A DNA stretch of 17,944 nucleotides, from positions 8,954-26,897 of the forward strand of contig DDVI01000132.1 in the NCBI GenBank assembly GCA_002345205.1, in the 5' to 3' direction. The notes under the pieces were generated by a model. The model had not been told where the DNA came from and ran no database searches. It saw nothing but the letters and a program-made list of their open reading frames with translations. Every line of letters begins with the position of its first letter. The first letter of the stretch is position 1. Origin of the DNA: Bdellovibrionaceae bacterium UBA2316 (GTDB lineage: Bacteria; Bdellovibrionota; Bdellovibrionia; Bdellovibrionales; Bdellovibrionaceae). Of this stretch, positions 1 through 7,747 are shown piece after piece. The translations under genes and the position numbers were made by a program.

Positions 1-654
1 ATTTTTATCAGCAACCAAGTCGATAAAAAGAAAAAAATGTACACGGCTTTGGGTAAACACGCCTATGCATTAGAGTTTAAAAAGCCATTTGAAAATCAAA
101 TTTCATATTGGATCAAGTACCTATGTAAAGAGCGCGAAATCGATATTGCCGATTCGGCCTGTGATATTTTACATTTTAAAATTGGAACCAACTTGCGTAC
201 GTTGGATAAAGAAATTCAAAAACTGATAGATTACGTCGGCGCTAAAAAACTGATCGAAGAATCAGATGTGGAAATGGTCGTAACGGACCAAGTTCGAAGT
301 ACGCTATTTCAATATATCGATCAGTGGGCAGAGCGTGATATGCTAAAGCAATTGAAAATCATTGAACAATTGGATCGCAGTGGCGAAAGCGAATTTGGCT
401 TTTTGAGTTTGCTGGCTCGTCACTTTCGAATCCTTCATTCGTTAAAAGCTTATGCCGAAGCTAGGCGTTCTAAAGATGAATTCTTGCGAGAAACCCGCAC
501 GCCGCCCTATTTCTATGATAAGTATTTAAAGCAGTCTCGTCATTGGAGTATTGAAGATCTAGAGAATCAGTTGACTACGATTTATACGGTATCCAATAAG
601 GTAAAGCAGGAATCCGATTTGACAAAGGCGCACCTTTCCCGCTTAGTGATTTAA
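1..654 (+). CDS. holA: DNA polymerase III subunit delta, C-terminal part (5' end outside window)
   Basis: The clamp-loader delta subunit opens the beta sliding clamp so that it can be placed on DNA at the replication fork. The reading frame is open from base 1, so the gene enters the window from the left; the ATG at 37 is internal. The first residues (IFISNQVDKKKKMYTALGK) match the end of the AAA+ module of delta, where a Ser/Asn-x-x-Asp-Lys-(R/K)-K-K segment is typical. Next come the Trp-Ile helix, the segment with an Asn-Leu-Arg-Thr-Leu-Asp-Lys-Glu-Ile-Gln-Lys-Leu pattern, and the C-terminal helical collar domain that forms the clamp-loader ring. About 217 residues are visible and the stop is TAA. 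holA next to rpsT is a recurring bacterial arrangement, which supports the call. No promoter is visible because the start is missing. Confidence 0.9.
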   Translation: MFISNQVDKKKKMYTALGKHAYALEFKKPFENQISYWIKYLCKEREIDIADSACDILHFKIGTNLRTLDKEIQKLIDYVGAKKLIEESDVEMVVTDQVRSTLFQYIDQWAERDMLKQLKIIEQLDRSGESEFGFLSLLARHFRILHSLKAYAEARRSKDEFLRETRTPPYFYDKYLKQSRHWSIEDLENQLTTIYTVSNKVKQESDLTKAHLSRLVI

Positions 655-684
655 AATCAGGACCATAGTCTTAAAGAGGCGGTT

Positions 685-1038
685 TTGTTTTCTTCCGATA
701 CAAAGTCGATGCAAAAAGAAACAGCCTTAGAGAGTTTAAGGAAATATCCACGTAAGCCGTACAAACGGTTGATCAGTATTTTGTATAAGGGCCAATATTA
801 TACCTTCGAATCGATCGAATTATCAGAAGGTGGCTTGTCGTTTTTGTCAGATTTAGTTTTAGATAATGGAACAGAATGTATCGTGAACTTGCAAATACCC
901 AAAGGGGACTTTGTGAGTGTCAGAGGGACGATTCGTCACTCTTCAAAAATACACGGGCAGCTGAATATTGGGATGTCCTTCGATAAAATGGCTTTCTCAA
1001 ATAAAAGACAAATTAGAAGTTTCGTAGCTGCCCGTTAA
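685..1038 (+). CDS. Small PilZ-domain protein, possible cyclic-di-GMP effector
   Basis: This is a 117-residue protein that looks like one PilZ domain with a short N-terminal extension. The start is taken as TTG at 685 because AGAGG lies five bases upstream; an ATG at 709 would give a protein eight residues shorter. PilZ domains bind cyclic-di-GMP through an R-x3-R motif and a (D/N)-x-S-x2-G motif. Here the first is K24-P-Y-K-R28 or R23-x4-R28, and the second is E45-L-S47-E-G-G50, so both are close but imperfect. The beta-barrel strands (VNLQIP, VRGTIRH, NIGMSF) fit the fold. Binding of the nucleotide is therefore uncertain. The gene follows holA after 30 bases and converges on rpsT with 12 bases between stops. 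Its target cannot be read from context. Confidence 0.7.
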   Translation: MFSSDTKSMQKETALESLRKYPRKPYKRLISILYKGQYYTFESIELSEGGLSFLSDLVLDNGTECIVNLQIPKGDFVSVRGTIRHSSKIHGQLNIGMSFDKMAFSNKRQIRSFVAAR

Positions 1039-1050
1039 TTAGAATCAAAA

Positions 1051-1326
1051 CTATTTAGAAGCTGTCGCTATTTTGTGAGCTTTCGTAGCTAAACGGCCAA
1101 CTTTTCTAGAAACAGTTTGTTTCTTGAAAACACCTTTAGAAACGGCTCGCGTTGCTTCGCTTGTGTAAGCTTTTAACAACTCAGGAAGAGCTTTAAGGTC
1201 TAAAGCTGAAATAGCTTTAAGTAATTTTTTTTCTGCAGTTCTAACTTTGCTTCTACGAGCTGAGTTAACTGCGTTTTTCTTAACTGTCTGTCTGGCTCTT
1301 TTTTCTGCTGACTTATGAGTTGCCAA
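1051..1326 (-). CDS. rpsT: 30S ribosomal protein S20 (TTG start)
   Basis: S20 is a primary binder of 16S rRNA in the small subunit. The 91-residue protein begins (M)ATHKSAEKRARQ and is rich in Lys, Arg and Ala, with the helical pattern typical of S20 throughout. The open frame continues upstream to 1464, but the family start and an excellent Shine-Dalgarno site (GGAGG, 1332-1336, five bases before the codon) both fix the start at TTG 1326-1324. UUG initiation of S20 is known from Escherichia coli, where the poor start codon takes part in autoregulation. The same choice here suggests, but does not prove, similar control. The gene is transcribed away from murJ, an arrangement seen in many proteobacteria. 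No convincing terminator lies in the 12 bases before the convergent PilZ gene. Confidence 0.95.
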   Translation of the reverse strand: MATHKSAEKRARQTVKKNAVNSARRSKVRTAEKKLLKAISALDLKALPELLKAYTSEATRAVSKGVFKKQTVSRKVGRLATKAHKIATASK

Positions 1327-1331
1327 ATGTG

Positions 1332-1336
1332 CCTCC
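1332..1336 (-). promoter_or_regulatory. Shine-Dalgarno site that fixes the rpsT TTG start
   Basis: On the minus strand GGAGG is followed by the five-base spacer CACAT and then TTG. This placement, together with the S20 N-terminal sequence, overrules the longer open frame that would start at 1464. Confidence 0.85.
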
Positions 1337-1452
1337 AAAATAAATAATTCGTTGCAAACGAGACTAAGAGCATTAACATAGTCTATATACGTTCGCAAGC
1401 CACAAAATCGAATGTTGAGACGGACTCTCTGATATCGAAAAGAATAACAACT

Positions 1453-3054
1453 ATGGAAGATCAAAAAAATCAGAAAAATCAGGTAGTTAAAAATGCTTTT
1501 GCGATGTCCTTGGGCACGTTTTCAAGCCGAGTTCTAGGGTTACTTCGCGATACTCTTCTTATGTCATTTTTTCCAAGACCGATCACCGACGCATGGACAG
1601 CGGCGTTCCGATTGCCTAATATTCTACGCCGTTTGTTAGGGGAAGGCTCTTTATCGGTGAGTTTTATTCCTGTGTTTGTGGATTGCTTAGAGGAATCTAA
1701 AAAGGGTGACTCAGCTAAGGCGCAGAACTTTTTAAACTCACTTTATACATTGTTGTTGATTGTCTTGGCGGTTTTAACCGCGTTTGGGGTTATCTACTCG
1801 GACAAGGTCCTATCGTTAACGGTTGATCCTAGCTACGTTCAAAACACCGAAAATTTTTCGATTGCTGTTCGCATGTCTCAGATCATGTTTGGGTTTATTT
1901 TTCTAATGAGTCAGTACGCGTTGTTTATGGGGGTATTGAACTCCTTGGGACAATTTGGTTGGCCCGCGATGGCGCCTTTGTTTTTTAATATCGCGATGAT
2001 TGTTTCTACGGTGATGCCGGATAGCTGGTTTAGTTTTTCAGGTGAAGGATTAGCTTGGGGTGTCTTAATTGGCGGTATTTTGCAGACCGGAGTTCTAGTT
2101 CCTCCACTTATTAAGAAGGGATTCCTGCCGCGGTTGACATTTAAGCTATGGACACCCGAAGTGAAAATGGTTTTGTCTCGCATGGTGCCAGGACTGTTTG
2201 GAATGGGCGTGTTGCAGTTATCCCTTGTAATTAATCAGCGGTTTGCCAGTTCATTAGGGGATGGACCTATTTCCTATATTTACATTGCCGATCGATTGTT
2301 AGAACTACCTTTATCGTTGGTATCGGTGAGTTTAGGTACGGCGTTACTGCCGACTCTATCTAGTTTTTTGTCGGCCGGTAAGAAACAAGAAATGCTGGAC
2401 ACAACCGAGTATTATTTCAGACTGAATTTATATGTCGTTCTGGCGGCGTCTACTGGGTTGTATTTCCTGGGCGAACCGATCGTGGAGTTGTTTTTCCAGC
2501 GCGGGCAATTCACAGCGCACGATACGGCGACAACGGCTCAGGTTATTCAGGTGTGGGCATTGATAATGATTCCGGCGAGTGCGGTTCGTATTTTAATTCC
2601 AGGTTACTACGCGGTTAAAAACACCTGGTTTCCAGCCGTGTTATCGTTAGTGAGCTTAGTTGGGCATTACCTGTTAGCTCCGGTTTTGATGGCTAAGTGG
2701 GGATTGACGGGTTTGAATTACTCATCGCTGGCTAGTAGCGTGTTTAATTTCCTAGTTTTGTTTTGTGCGTATCCTATATTTATTGGAGCCATCCCAATCG
2801 GTAGAACGGCTCTTTCTGTACTTAAGTTCGTTGTTATTTGCGCTGTGATGGGTTTAGTTCTGCAAATTCATCCATTGTTTAAACAAGCTCTTGCCGATCA
2901 TTGGACGTTGTTCGGTAAGGGCGTCACTTTGTTCTTTTGCATAGGATTAGCGTCTTTTGTTTTCATTTTATTATCTAAAGCGCTACGATTAGAAGAGTAC
3001 GAAAACACATTTGCAAAAGTGATACGTAAAGTAACCCGCAAGCTGGGATTTTAG
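1453..3054 (+). CDS. murJ: Lipid II flippase MurJ (MviN)
   Basis: MurJ moves the peptidoglycan precursor lipid II across the inner membrane during cell-wall synthesis. The 533-residue protein is almost entirely hydrophobic segments, consistent with the usual 14 helices and slightly longer than the E. coli protein. The N-terminal signature is clear: FSSRVLGLLRD (R26 and R32), TDAW (D46) and FRLPNILRR (R53, R59, R60). A central YIADRLLELP segment carries R281, aligned by eye with the essential Arg of helix 8 in E. coli MurJ. The start is the ATG at 1453, which places the family N-terminus normally, although the upstream AAAAG is only a weak ribosome-binding site. The gene is divergent from rpsT with about 126 bases between the starts, where I found no promoter I trust. 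Its stop overlaps the GTG of the pirin gene by one base. Confidence 0.95.
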   Translation: MEDQKNQKNQVVKNAFAMSLGTFSSRVLGLLRDTLLMSFFPRPITDAWTAAFRLPNILRRLLGEGSLSVSFIPVFVDCLEESKKGDSAKAQNFLNSLYTLLLIVLAVLTAFGVIYSDKVLSLTVDPSYVQNTENFSIAVRMSQIMFGFIFLMSQYALFMGVLNSLGQFGWPAMAPLFFNIAMIVSTVMPDSWFSFSGEGLAWGVLIGGILQTGVLVPPLIKKGFLPRLTFKLWTPEVKMVLSRMVPGLFGMGVLQLSLVINQRFASSLGDGPISYIYIADRLLELPLSLVSVSLGTALLPTLSSFLSAGKKQEMLDTTEYYFRLNLYVVLAASTGLYFLGEPIVELFFQRGQFTAHDTATTAQVIQVWALIMIPASAVRILIPGYYAVKNTWFPAVLSLVSLVGHYLLAPVLMAKWGLTGLNYSSLASSVFNFLVLFCAYPIFIGAIPIGRTALSVLKFVVICAVMGLVLQIHPLFKQALADHWTLFGKGVTLFFCIGLASFVFILLSKALRLEEYENTFAKVIRKVTRKLGF

Positions 3055-4166
3055 TGAAAATATTAACTCGTCGTATTTTACTTTCGTTGTTAGGAATCAC
3101 TGGACTGGCTGCTATGGTTCATCGCTGGCAAAAAAAATCAGCAGAGGAAGACGCTATGATTCAAAAACATTTTACTTTAGATTTTCAATGGCAAACTCAA
3201 GAACCATTTTTATTTTGTGTTCATCACTATGATTACTATCCTAAAGGAAATCCCAATTTTGGTCCCGATAAAGCTTTGCTTGCTGGCCGAAACATGGGGC
3301 AAGACTTTGAAGGTAAGGACGGATTTCGCATGTATCATGGCGACGAGGTACCTGGTTTTCCCGTTCATCCTCATCGCGGTTTTGAAACGATTACGATAGT
3401 TCGTAAAGGCTACGTGGATCACGCGGACTCATTGGGTGCTGCTGGTCGATACGGGCAGGGTGATGTACAGTGGATGACCGCAGGAAAAGGCGTGCAACAT
3501 TCAGAGATGTTTCCATTATTAAAACAAGATCAAGACAATACGATGGAGCTTTTTCAAATCTGGTTGAACCTACCAAAGAAAAGCAAAATGTCCGAGCCTC
3601 ATTTTACTATGTTCTGGAATGAGAAAATTCCGGTGGTAGAGTTAGATAATAAAAAAGTTAAGCTAAGTATAATTGCGGGTTCGTATAAAGGAACCAAGGG
3701 GTTGCCGCCGCCGCCAGATAGTTGGGCGAGCCAACCCGAAAGCGACACAGCAGTATGGTTGTTGAAAATTGAGCCAGGTGGGGAGTTCGAATTTCCGGCC
3801 ACGTTTGCGACCACCTCACGAACACTTTATTTATTCGAAGGCAAAGGCGCTACGTTCAATGGACAGGAAATCGCACCGAAGTCAGGTTTAGTGGTGGATG
3901 CATCGCAAGCAATCACGGTAGAAGCCAAGGGAGCCGCGATAGAGATACTAATGCTTCAGTCAAAATCTATCGGTGAACCGGTGGTGCAATACGGTCCATT
4001 TGTAATGAACTCGCAGGCAGAAATTCGTCAAACGATGATGGATTATCAGCAAACCCAATTTGGGGGTTGGCCATGGAAAGCCATGGATCAAACCCATGGC
4101 CCTAAAATCGAACGTTTTGCAAAGTACCCGGACGGCAGAATTGAAAAGCCAAAGGGTAGCGTCTAA
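3054..4166 (+). CDS. Pirin-family cupin protein with a possible Tat-like N-terminal leader
   Basis: Pirins are bicupin, usually iron-containing proteins; some bacterial members have quercetinase activity or act as redox or regulatory factors, so the substrate here is unknown. The family core is plain: HPHRGFET (H105 and H107), DVQWMTAGKGVQHSEM (H149 and E151), giving the expected metal ligands His, His, His and Glu, then a C-terminal cupin. The frame starts at GTG 3054, overlapping the murJ stop, with GGGA five bases upstream. The first 30 residues contain T5-R6-R7 followed by a hydrophobic run, resembling a twin-arginine signal or a membrane anchor. A stronger ribosome site (AGAGGA, 3143-3148) precedes an internal ATG at 3156, which would give a leaderless protein of 336 residues. 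Either or both starts may be used. Confidence 0.85.
   Translation: MKILTRRILLSLLGITGLAAMVHRWQKKSAEEDAMIQKHFTLDFQWQTQEPFLFCVHHYDYYPKGNPNFGPDKALLAGRNMGQDFEGKDGFRMYHGDEVPGFPVHPHRGFETITIVRKGYVDHADSLGAAGRYGQGDVQWMTAGKGVQHSEMFPLLKQDQDNTMELFQIWLNLPKKSKMSEPHFTMFWNEKIPVVELDNKKVKLSIIAGSYKGTKGLPPPPDSWASQPESDTAVWLLKIEPGGEFEFPATFATTSRTLYLFEGKGATFNGQEIAPKSGLVVDASQAITVEAKGAAIEILMLQSKSIGEPVVQYGPFVMNSQAEIRQTMMDYQQTQFGGWPWKAMDQTHGPKIERFAKYPDGRIEKPKGSV
3143..3148 (+). promoter_or_regulatory. Internal Shine-Dalgarno site in the pirin gene
   Basis: AGAGGA lies seven bases before the ATG at 3156. Use of this start would remove the N-terminal RR-plus-hydrophobic leader and leave the complete two-cupin pirin. Inference from spacing only. 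Confidence 0.4.
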
Positions 4167-4195
4167 TAGTTTAGGTTTAATAAGTTACCTTTTGG

Positions 4196-4831
4196 TTATT
4201 CTTTAACTTCAGCCATATTCTTGAAGTTGTCGTAGGTTTTTTGTTGTTTGTCGATTTCTTTGTTCCAGCGGGTGATTTCACCTTCGTAGCCAATCTTTTT
4301 GTTTTTCCATTCAGAGGCTTGGGAGTTTACGCTCTTTAACTTGTCCGCTACTTGCTTTTCTTGGTCCTTTAACCCTTGAATTCGGGTCATCCACTGCTTT
4401 TTTTCCTCAGCAATTTGAGTCGATTGGCCTTCGTAGTCTTTAATGTTTTCATTGCGCTTGGCTTGGTTTTGTTTGATTTTAGCGATTAAATCTTCCAATT
4501 CTTTGATCTTTTTGTCTTCTTGAGCGAGTTTGTTTTTTTCGTCATTTAATAAAGTTTGAAGTTCTTTTTCATTCGCTTCCACTTTCTTCATTGACGCTTG
4601 ATTTTCTTTCAACGATTTAGCCACCTGAGCTTTTTGATCGTCGACTTCTTTTTTAGCCTTATTTACTTCCTGGATGTTTTTTTCAACCATGCTTAGGTTT
4701 TTCTTGTAGTCATCCAAGTTTAGCTTTGCGTTGTCGATGTTAGATTTAATCTTAGCCAACGTGTCCGCACTGTTTGGTTTTGCAAAGGATACGCTTGCCG
4801 TTAATAATAATAAAAGTGATATCCGTTTCAT
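4196..4831 (-). CDS. Small periplasmic coiled-coil protein, last gene of the gliding cluster
   Basis: I do not recognise a named family. The 211-residue protein has a clear signal peptide (MKRISLLLLLTASVSFA, cleavage after A17). The rest is almost entirely predicted coiled coil, very rich in Lys, Glu, Gln, Asn and Ala with heptad spacing, from about residue 22 to 200. There is no cysteine and no lipobox, so it is probably soluble in the periplasm or bound to partners there. It begins nine bases after the stop of the TPR/coiled-coil gene and has a strong ribosome site (AAGGAG, four to five bases from ATG), so it is probably translated with the operon. A role as a periplasmic spacer or a partner of the C-terminal coiled coil of the preceding protein is a guess from context. 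Confidence 0.75.
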   Translation of the reverse strand: MKRISLLLLLTASVSFAKPNSADTLAKIKSNIDNAKLNLDDYKKNLSMVEKNIQEVNKAKKEVDDQKAQVAKSLKENQASMKKVEANEKELQTLLNDEKNKLAQEDKKIKELEDLIAKIKQNQAKRNENIKDYEGQSTQIAEEKKQWMTRIQGLKDQEKQVADKLKSVNSQASEWKNKKIGYEGEITRWNKEIDKQQKTYDNFKNMAEVKE

Positions 4832-4840
4832 GTTGTCTCC

Positions 4841-6910
4841 TTATTCCTGTGCACAGACATTTTTTAAAGACGAGCGGAAATGGCCAATTTCGTCTTCCCA
4901 AATTTCACCTTGAAAGTTCCATTTTACTTTCTTATCTTTTTCTTTAGCTAACTGAGCTTGCGCTAACTCACGCGCCTTAGGGTCATCGCCTTTAACATCT
5001 TGGCTGACGGTTTGGAAACGTAAGTGTTCGCCGGCTCCCGAATACACTTCGTATTGAAGCAATTCGTTCTGATCTAAAAGATCTTTTAAGTCACCAGTCA
5101 GTGCCATAAGGCGTTCTTTTAAAACAACCCCGGCTCGTGCACGATGTTTCGATTTGTCTTTATCGATACGCGCAAATGAAACATCGCGAATATTTTTTAC
5201 CACATCACGGGCGGCTTTAACGCCTTGTTGTTGGTATTTGAAACTTTGTAATTTCTTTAAGATCAACTGCTCTTCTTCTTTTAGAATGTCTTTGTTTTTC
5301 TTTGGATCTAATAAACCCGCACGCGTATTAGCTAAGTCTTGGCTTAACGTCGCTTGTTTTTTGATTAGATCTTTTTCACGTTGGATCAAGCTTAACGTCA
5401 CTTGATTGAAGGCCGTGATTTCGTCTTCTAAACGGTTGATATCTTTTTGTACCGTGATGAAAGACGGGTGGCGAGCTAGTTCAATAACGAATGACCGAGG
5501 AACGCCATCTACATCACGTTGTTCCGGATTTTTTAGCCAAGAACGAACCGTTTGATAATAATCAGCTGGATCTTTCTTTTGTGACATGTAAGTTTCAATG
5601 CGTCCATAGTAGGGAGCGTACTTTCTACCGAGTGCTGTTAATACCTGCAAGCTGTCACCGAACTGACATAGATTTAAGTAACTAACAGTACGAACCACAT
5701 ACGACTCTGGATTGTATGCATTCTTGAAAAAATCCGTATGCAGTGAGAACATGTTACCTGCCGCACCTTCGTAATCGTTGATTAGAATTTGCGTCCACGC
5801 TAGCTCCACCATGGCTTGCAACCAAAGCGGGTGATCTTTATCTACAGCCAGATAAAGCTTTTGCGCTTCTTTGTAGTTTTGCTTTTGGAAATGGATACGA
5901 GCCAATGTTAACGATGCTACTGTTTGGATTGATGGTAGCGACTGTTTGTTTTTCAAAACTTCATCTATGTAAGCTTCGGCTTCCGAGATTTTACCTTGAC
6001 GATATTTTGAAAGACCCGCGATGAATCTAGATTCTGGATAAAATTCAGATTTCTCTGGAATCAGCATTAGCGCCGCTTCCACTTCGCTTAAATTACCTTT
6101 TTCAAGATAGAATTTAGCGCGGTAGAACTGGTAGGCATCGTACTTGTCCGCATCGAAATCAGAGATATCGATCAATGGATCGATATCTCCAATGTCATTG
6201 ATTTCAAGTAGTGATACGCCTTTAACTAATTCTTCAGTAGCCCATAGTTTCAAATCTTTGGCTTTAGCTTGCGAAGATACTTTCACTAGAGCATTTTTGA
6301 ATTCAGAATATAGCTTTAATTCTTTAGCAGTTAAGCCATAGTGATAGTAAGCCTCTAAACCAAATTCTTTATCTTTTAGTAACTCACCAAAGTGCGCTAA
6401 GGCCATTTCGAAATTTTTTACGTTTTCGAAGTAGATCTGACCTTCTAATAACTTAAATTCTTGCGGCTTAAATAGAATAATATCTTTAAGCGCCACATTA
6501 GGCTCAAGGAATGTTGGTGAGTACGTCTCTTTTAAAGGATCTAAAGACGGCACCGCCGCTATTGTTTTCTGTGATGAAATAGTTTTTACAGGATTTAGCG
6601 TAGGGATGCTCGTGGCCTTTTTATCAACATCTACCATTTTGATGACGTTGGGCTTACGAATTTTTTCCACCGGCAACTGGTTTTGCGAAAGGTTTAGTGG
6701 AGTATCCTTAAAGGCCATTTCATTTTCAGTACCGATGTCTATTCTTGGAATATCCTGACCCGGTTTAAAGTCAAACGATGGAACTTTTGATTTTTTTATT
6801 TTCAGCTTTCTAGAGGGAGCCGTACCCTTACTTGAAATTTCAAGATCGGCATTTGCCAAGAATGGAACCGCTAGAGCTAATAACATTAAATTGATTTTTG
6901 ATTTAATCAT
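4841..6910 (-). CDS. Periplasmic TPR and coiled-coil protein of the gliding cluster
   Basis: The protein has 689 residues if it starts at the ATG at 6910, chosen because AGAGGA sits just upstream and the sequence then opens with a good signal peptide (MIKSKINLMLLALAVPFLANA). An in-frame start at 6940 would overlap the upstream gene and spoil the signal. After a Pro/Lys-rich stretch (about 25-130), TPR-like helix pairs cover about 140-430. A long coiled coil follows (about 490-600), then a basic linker and a C-terminal motif GEIWEDEIGHFRSSL ending near a Cys (NVCAQE). TPR proteins act as docking scaffolds, and myxobacterial Glt complexes contain several in the periplasm. Whether this one corresponds to GltE, GltD or GltC cannot be decided by eye. 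It lies seven bases after the barrel gene. Confidence 0.75.
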   Translation of the reverse strand: MIKSKINLMLLALAVPFLANADLEISSKGTAPSRKLKIKKSKVPSFDFKPGQDIPRIDIGTENEMAFKDTPLNLSQNQLPVEKIRKPNVIKMVDVDKKATSIPTLNPVKTISSQKTIAAVPSLDPLKETYSPTFLEPNVALKDIILFKPQEFKLLEGQIYFENVKNFEMALAHFGELLKDKEFGLEAYYHYGLTAKELKLYSEFKNALVKVSSQAKAKDLKLWATEELVKGVSLLEINDIGDIDPLIDISDFDADKYDAYQFYRAKFYLEKGNLSEVEAALMLIPEKSEFYPESRFIAGLSKYRQGKISEAEAYIDEVLKNKQSLPSIQTVASLTLARIHFQKQNYKEAQKLYLAVDKDHPLWLQAMVELAWTQILINDYEGAAGNMFSLHTDFFKNAYNPESYVVRTVSYLNLCQFGDSLQVLTALGRKYAPYYGRIETYMSQKKDPADYYQTVRSWLKNPEQRDVDGVPRSFVIELARHPSFITVQKDINRLEDEITAFNQVTLSLIQREKDLIKKQATLSQDLANTRAGLLDPKKNKDILKEEEQLILKKLQSFKYQQQGVKAARDVVKNIRDVSFARIDKDKSKHRARAGVVLKERLMALTGDLKDLLDQNELLQYEVYSGAGEHLRFQTVSQDVKGDDPKARELAQAQLAKEKDKKVKWNFQGEIWEDEIGHFRSSLKNVCAQE

Positions 6911-6917
6911 ATTTCCT

Positions 6918-7724
6918 CTATTTCCAGAACGTAACGCCAAATTGAAAGGCTGTATCGTTAATCATTTTTGATCCGATATCTTGTCCATTTGTTGAGTTTA
7001 CGCGAGATTCGTTAGTGTATCTGTTAATTAGGTCAATACGGATCGCCCAATGTTCCGACAAGAAAAACTGCTGCATGATTGAAAATGCATAGTGCGAACT
7101 AGATTTAGAAGACTTTGTAATCCCTTCTAATCCTGTGCCTGATTTACAGTTTTCAAGTACCGTACACGAGTTTTGCTCAAAGGTAGTTGAGCCAAGACCT
7201 AAACCAAAACCCATATCAAAATAAATAATCTTTTTATCAAGCAAACTCATTTTAGCGTAGATTGGTACCCAATACGCCATCAGTGTTTGCGCCGATTTGA
7301 ATGTATTGTGGTCGGGTAAGACGCCGTAGCGTTTTTTAAAGTAATCAACCGTATCGTTGAAGCCAAAACTTGCATTTACATAGTTTAATTCTAAACCAAA
7401 GCGTTCATTAAAGAAGTAACCTAAGTTTAGACCCTTTAAACTACCAACTGAGTTTGGATCGTTGAACGGAATACCGTAGTTCAATGACAAGAAGCCGCGT
7501 TTTTCTTTTTGGAACGCGCGATTTTGGATAACGCTAAAGTCATCATCCTTCGCTGACCAATATTTTTGTTCTAGTTTTTGGATATCCAATTTATCGGAAT
7601 CCACGTTCTCTATTTTCTTTGCTTCCTCTGGCTTAGCTTGTTGAGCTAAGGCCGCAGTGGACAAAAATGAGATAGAAATCGCAAGGCAAAGCAATGCTAC
7701 TGTTGTCGATTGATGGTATGCCAC
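6918..7724 (-). CDS. Predicted outer-membrane beta-barrel protein of the gliding cluster
   Basis: The 268-residue protein starts at GTG, with a near-perfect AGGAGG four bases upstream, and has a signal peptide cleaved after ALA (residue 27). From about residue 75 the sequence alternates aromatic and polar residues in strand-like stretches (LNLGYFFNERFGLELNY, YFDMGFGLGLGS, HWAIRIDLINRY) and ends in FQFGVTFWK, as expected for a small barrel with an aromatic C-terminus. Two Cys in one loop (SCTVLENC) may form a disulfide. It resembles the outer-membrane beta-barrel family common in myxobacteria and relatives. In Myxococcus, GltA, GltB and GltH are barrels of the gliding complex, and its position directly after the GltG-like gene would fit a GltH-type role. 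That assignment is inference. Confidence 0.75.
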   Translation of the reverse strand: MAYHQSTTVALLCLAISISFLSTAALAQQAKPEEAKKIENVDSDKLDIQKLEQKYWSAKDDDFSVIQNRAFQKEKRGFLSLNYGIPFNDPNSVGSLKGLNLGYFFNERFGLELNYVNASFGFNDTVDYFKKRYGVLPDHNTFKSAQTLMAYWVPIYAKMSLLDKKIIYFDMGFGLGLGSTTFEQNSCTVLENCKSGTGLEGITKSSKSSSHYAFSIMQQFFLSEHWAIRIDLINRYTNESRVNSTNGQDIGSKMINDTAFQFGVTFWK

Positions 7725-7747
7725 ATATCCTCCTGTGATTGTGCTAT

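Noticed and set aside
619..647. TTGACA with CTTAGT 17 bases further, as a promoter for the small PilZ gene
   Set aside because: The -35 match falls in ordinary holA codons (Asp-Leu-Thr-Lys) and the -10 matches only three of six bases.
1020..1089. Ten-base direct repeat TTTCGTAGCT
   Set aside because: Both copies lie inside unrelated coding sequences; chance is the simplest explanation.
1327..1452. Promoters for rpsT and murJ in the divergent gap
   Set aside because: Several TATA-like hexamers exist, but none pairs with a good -35 at proper spacing on either strand.
1327..1464. N-terminal extension of S20 reading back to 1464
   Set aside because: It overlaps the murJ start, has no S20 similarity, and the GGAGG site plus family N-terminus place the start at 1326.
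4167..4198. Bidirectional terminator between the convergent pirin gene and gliding operon
   Set aside because: The possible stem (AATAA...CC/GG...TTATT) needs a four-base bulge and lacks a clear T-run.
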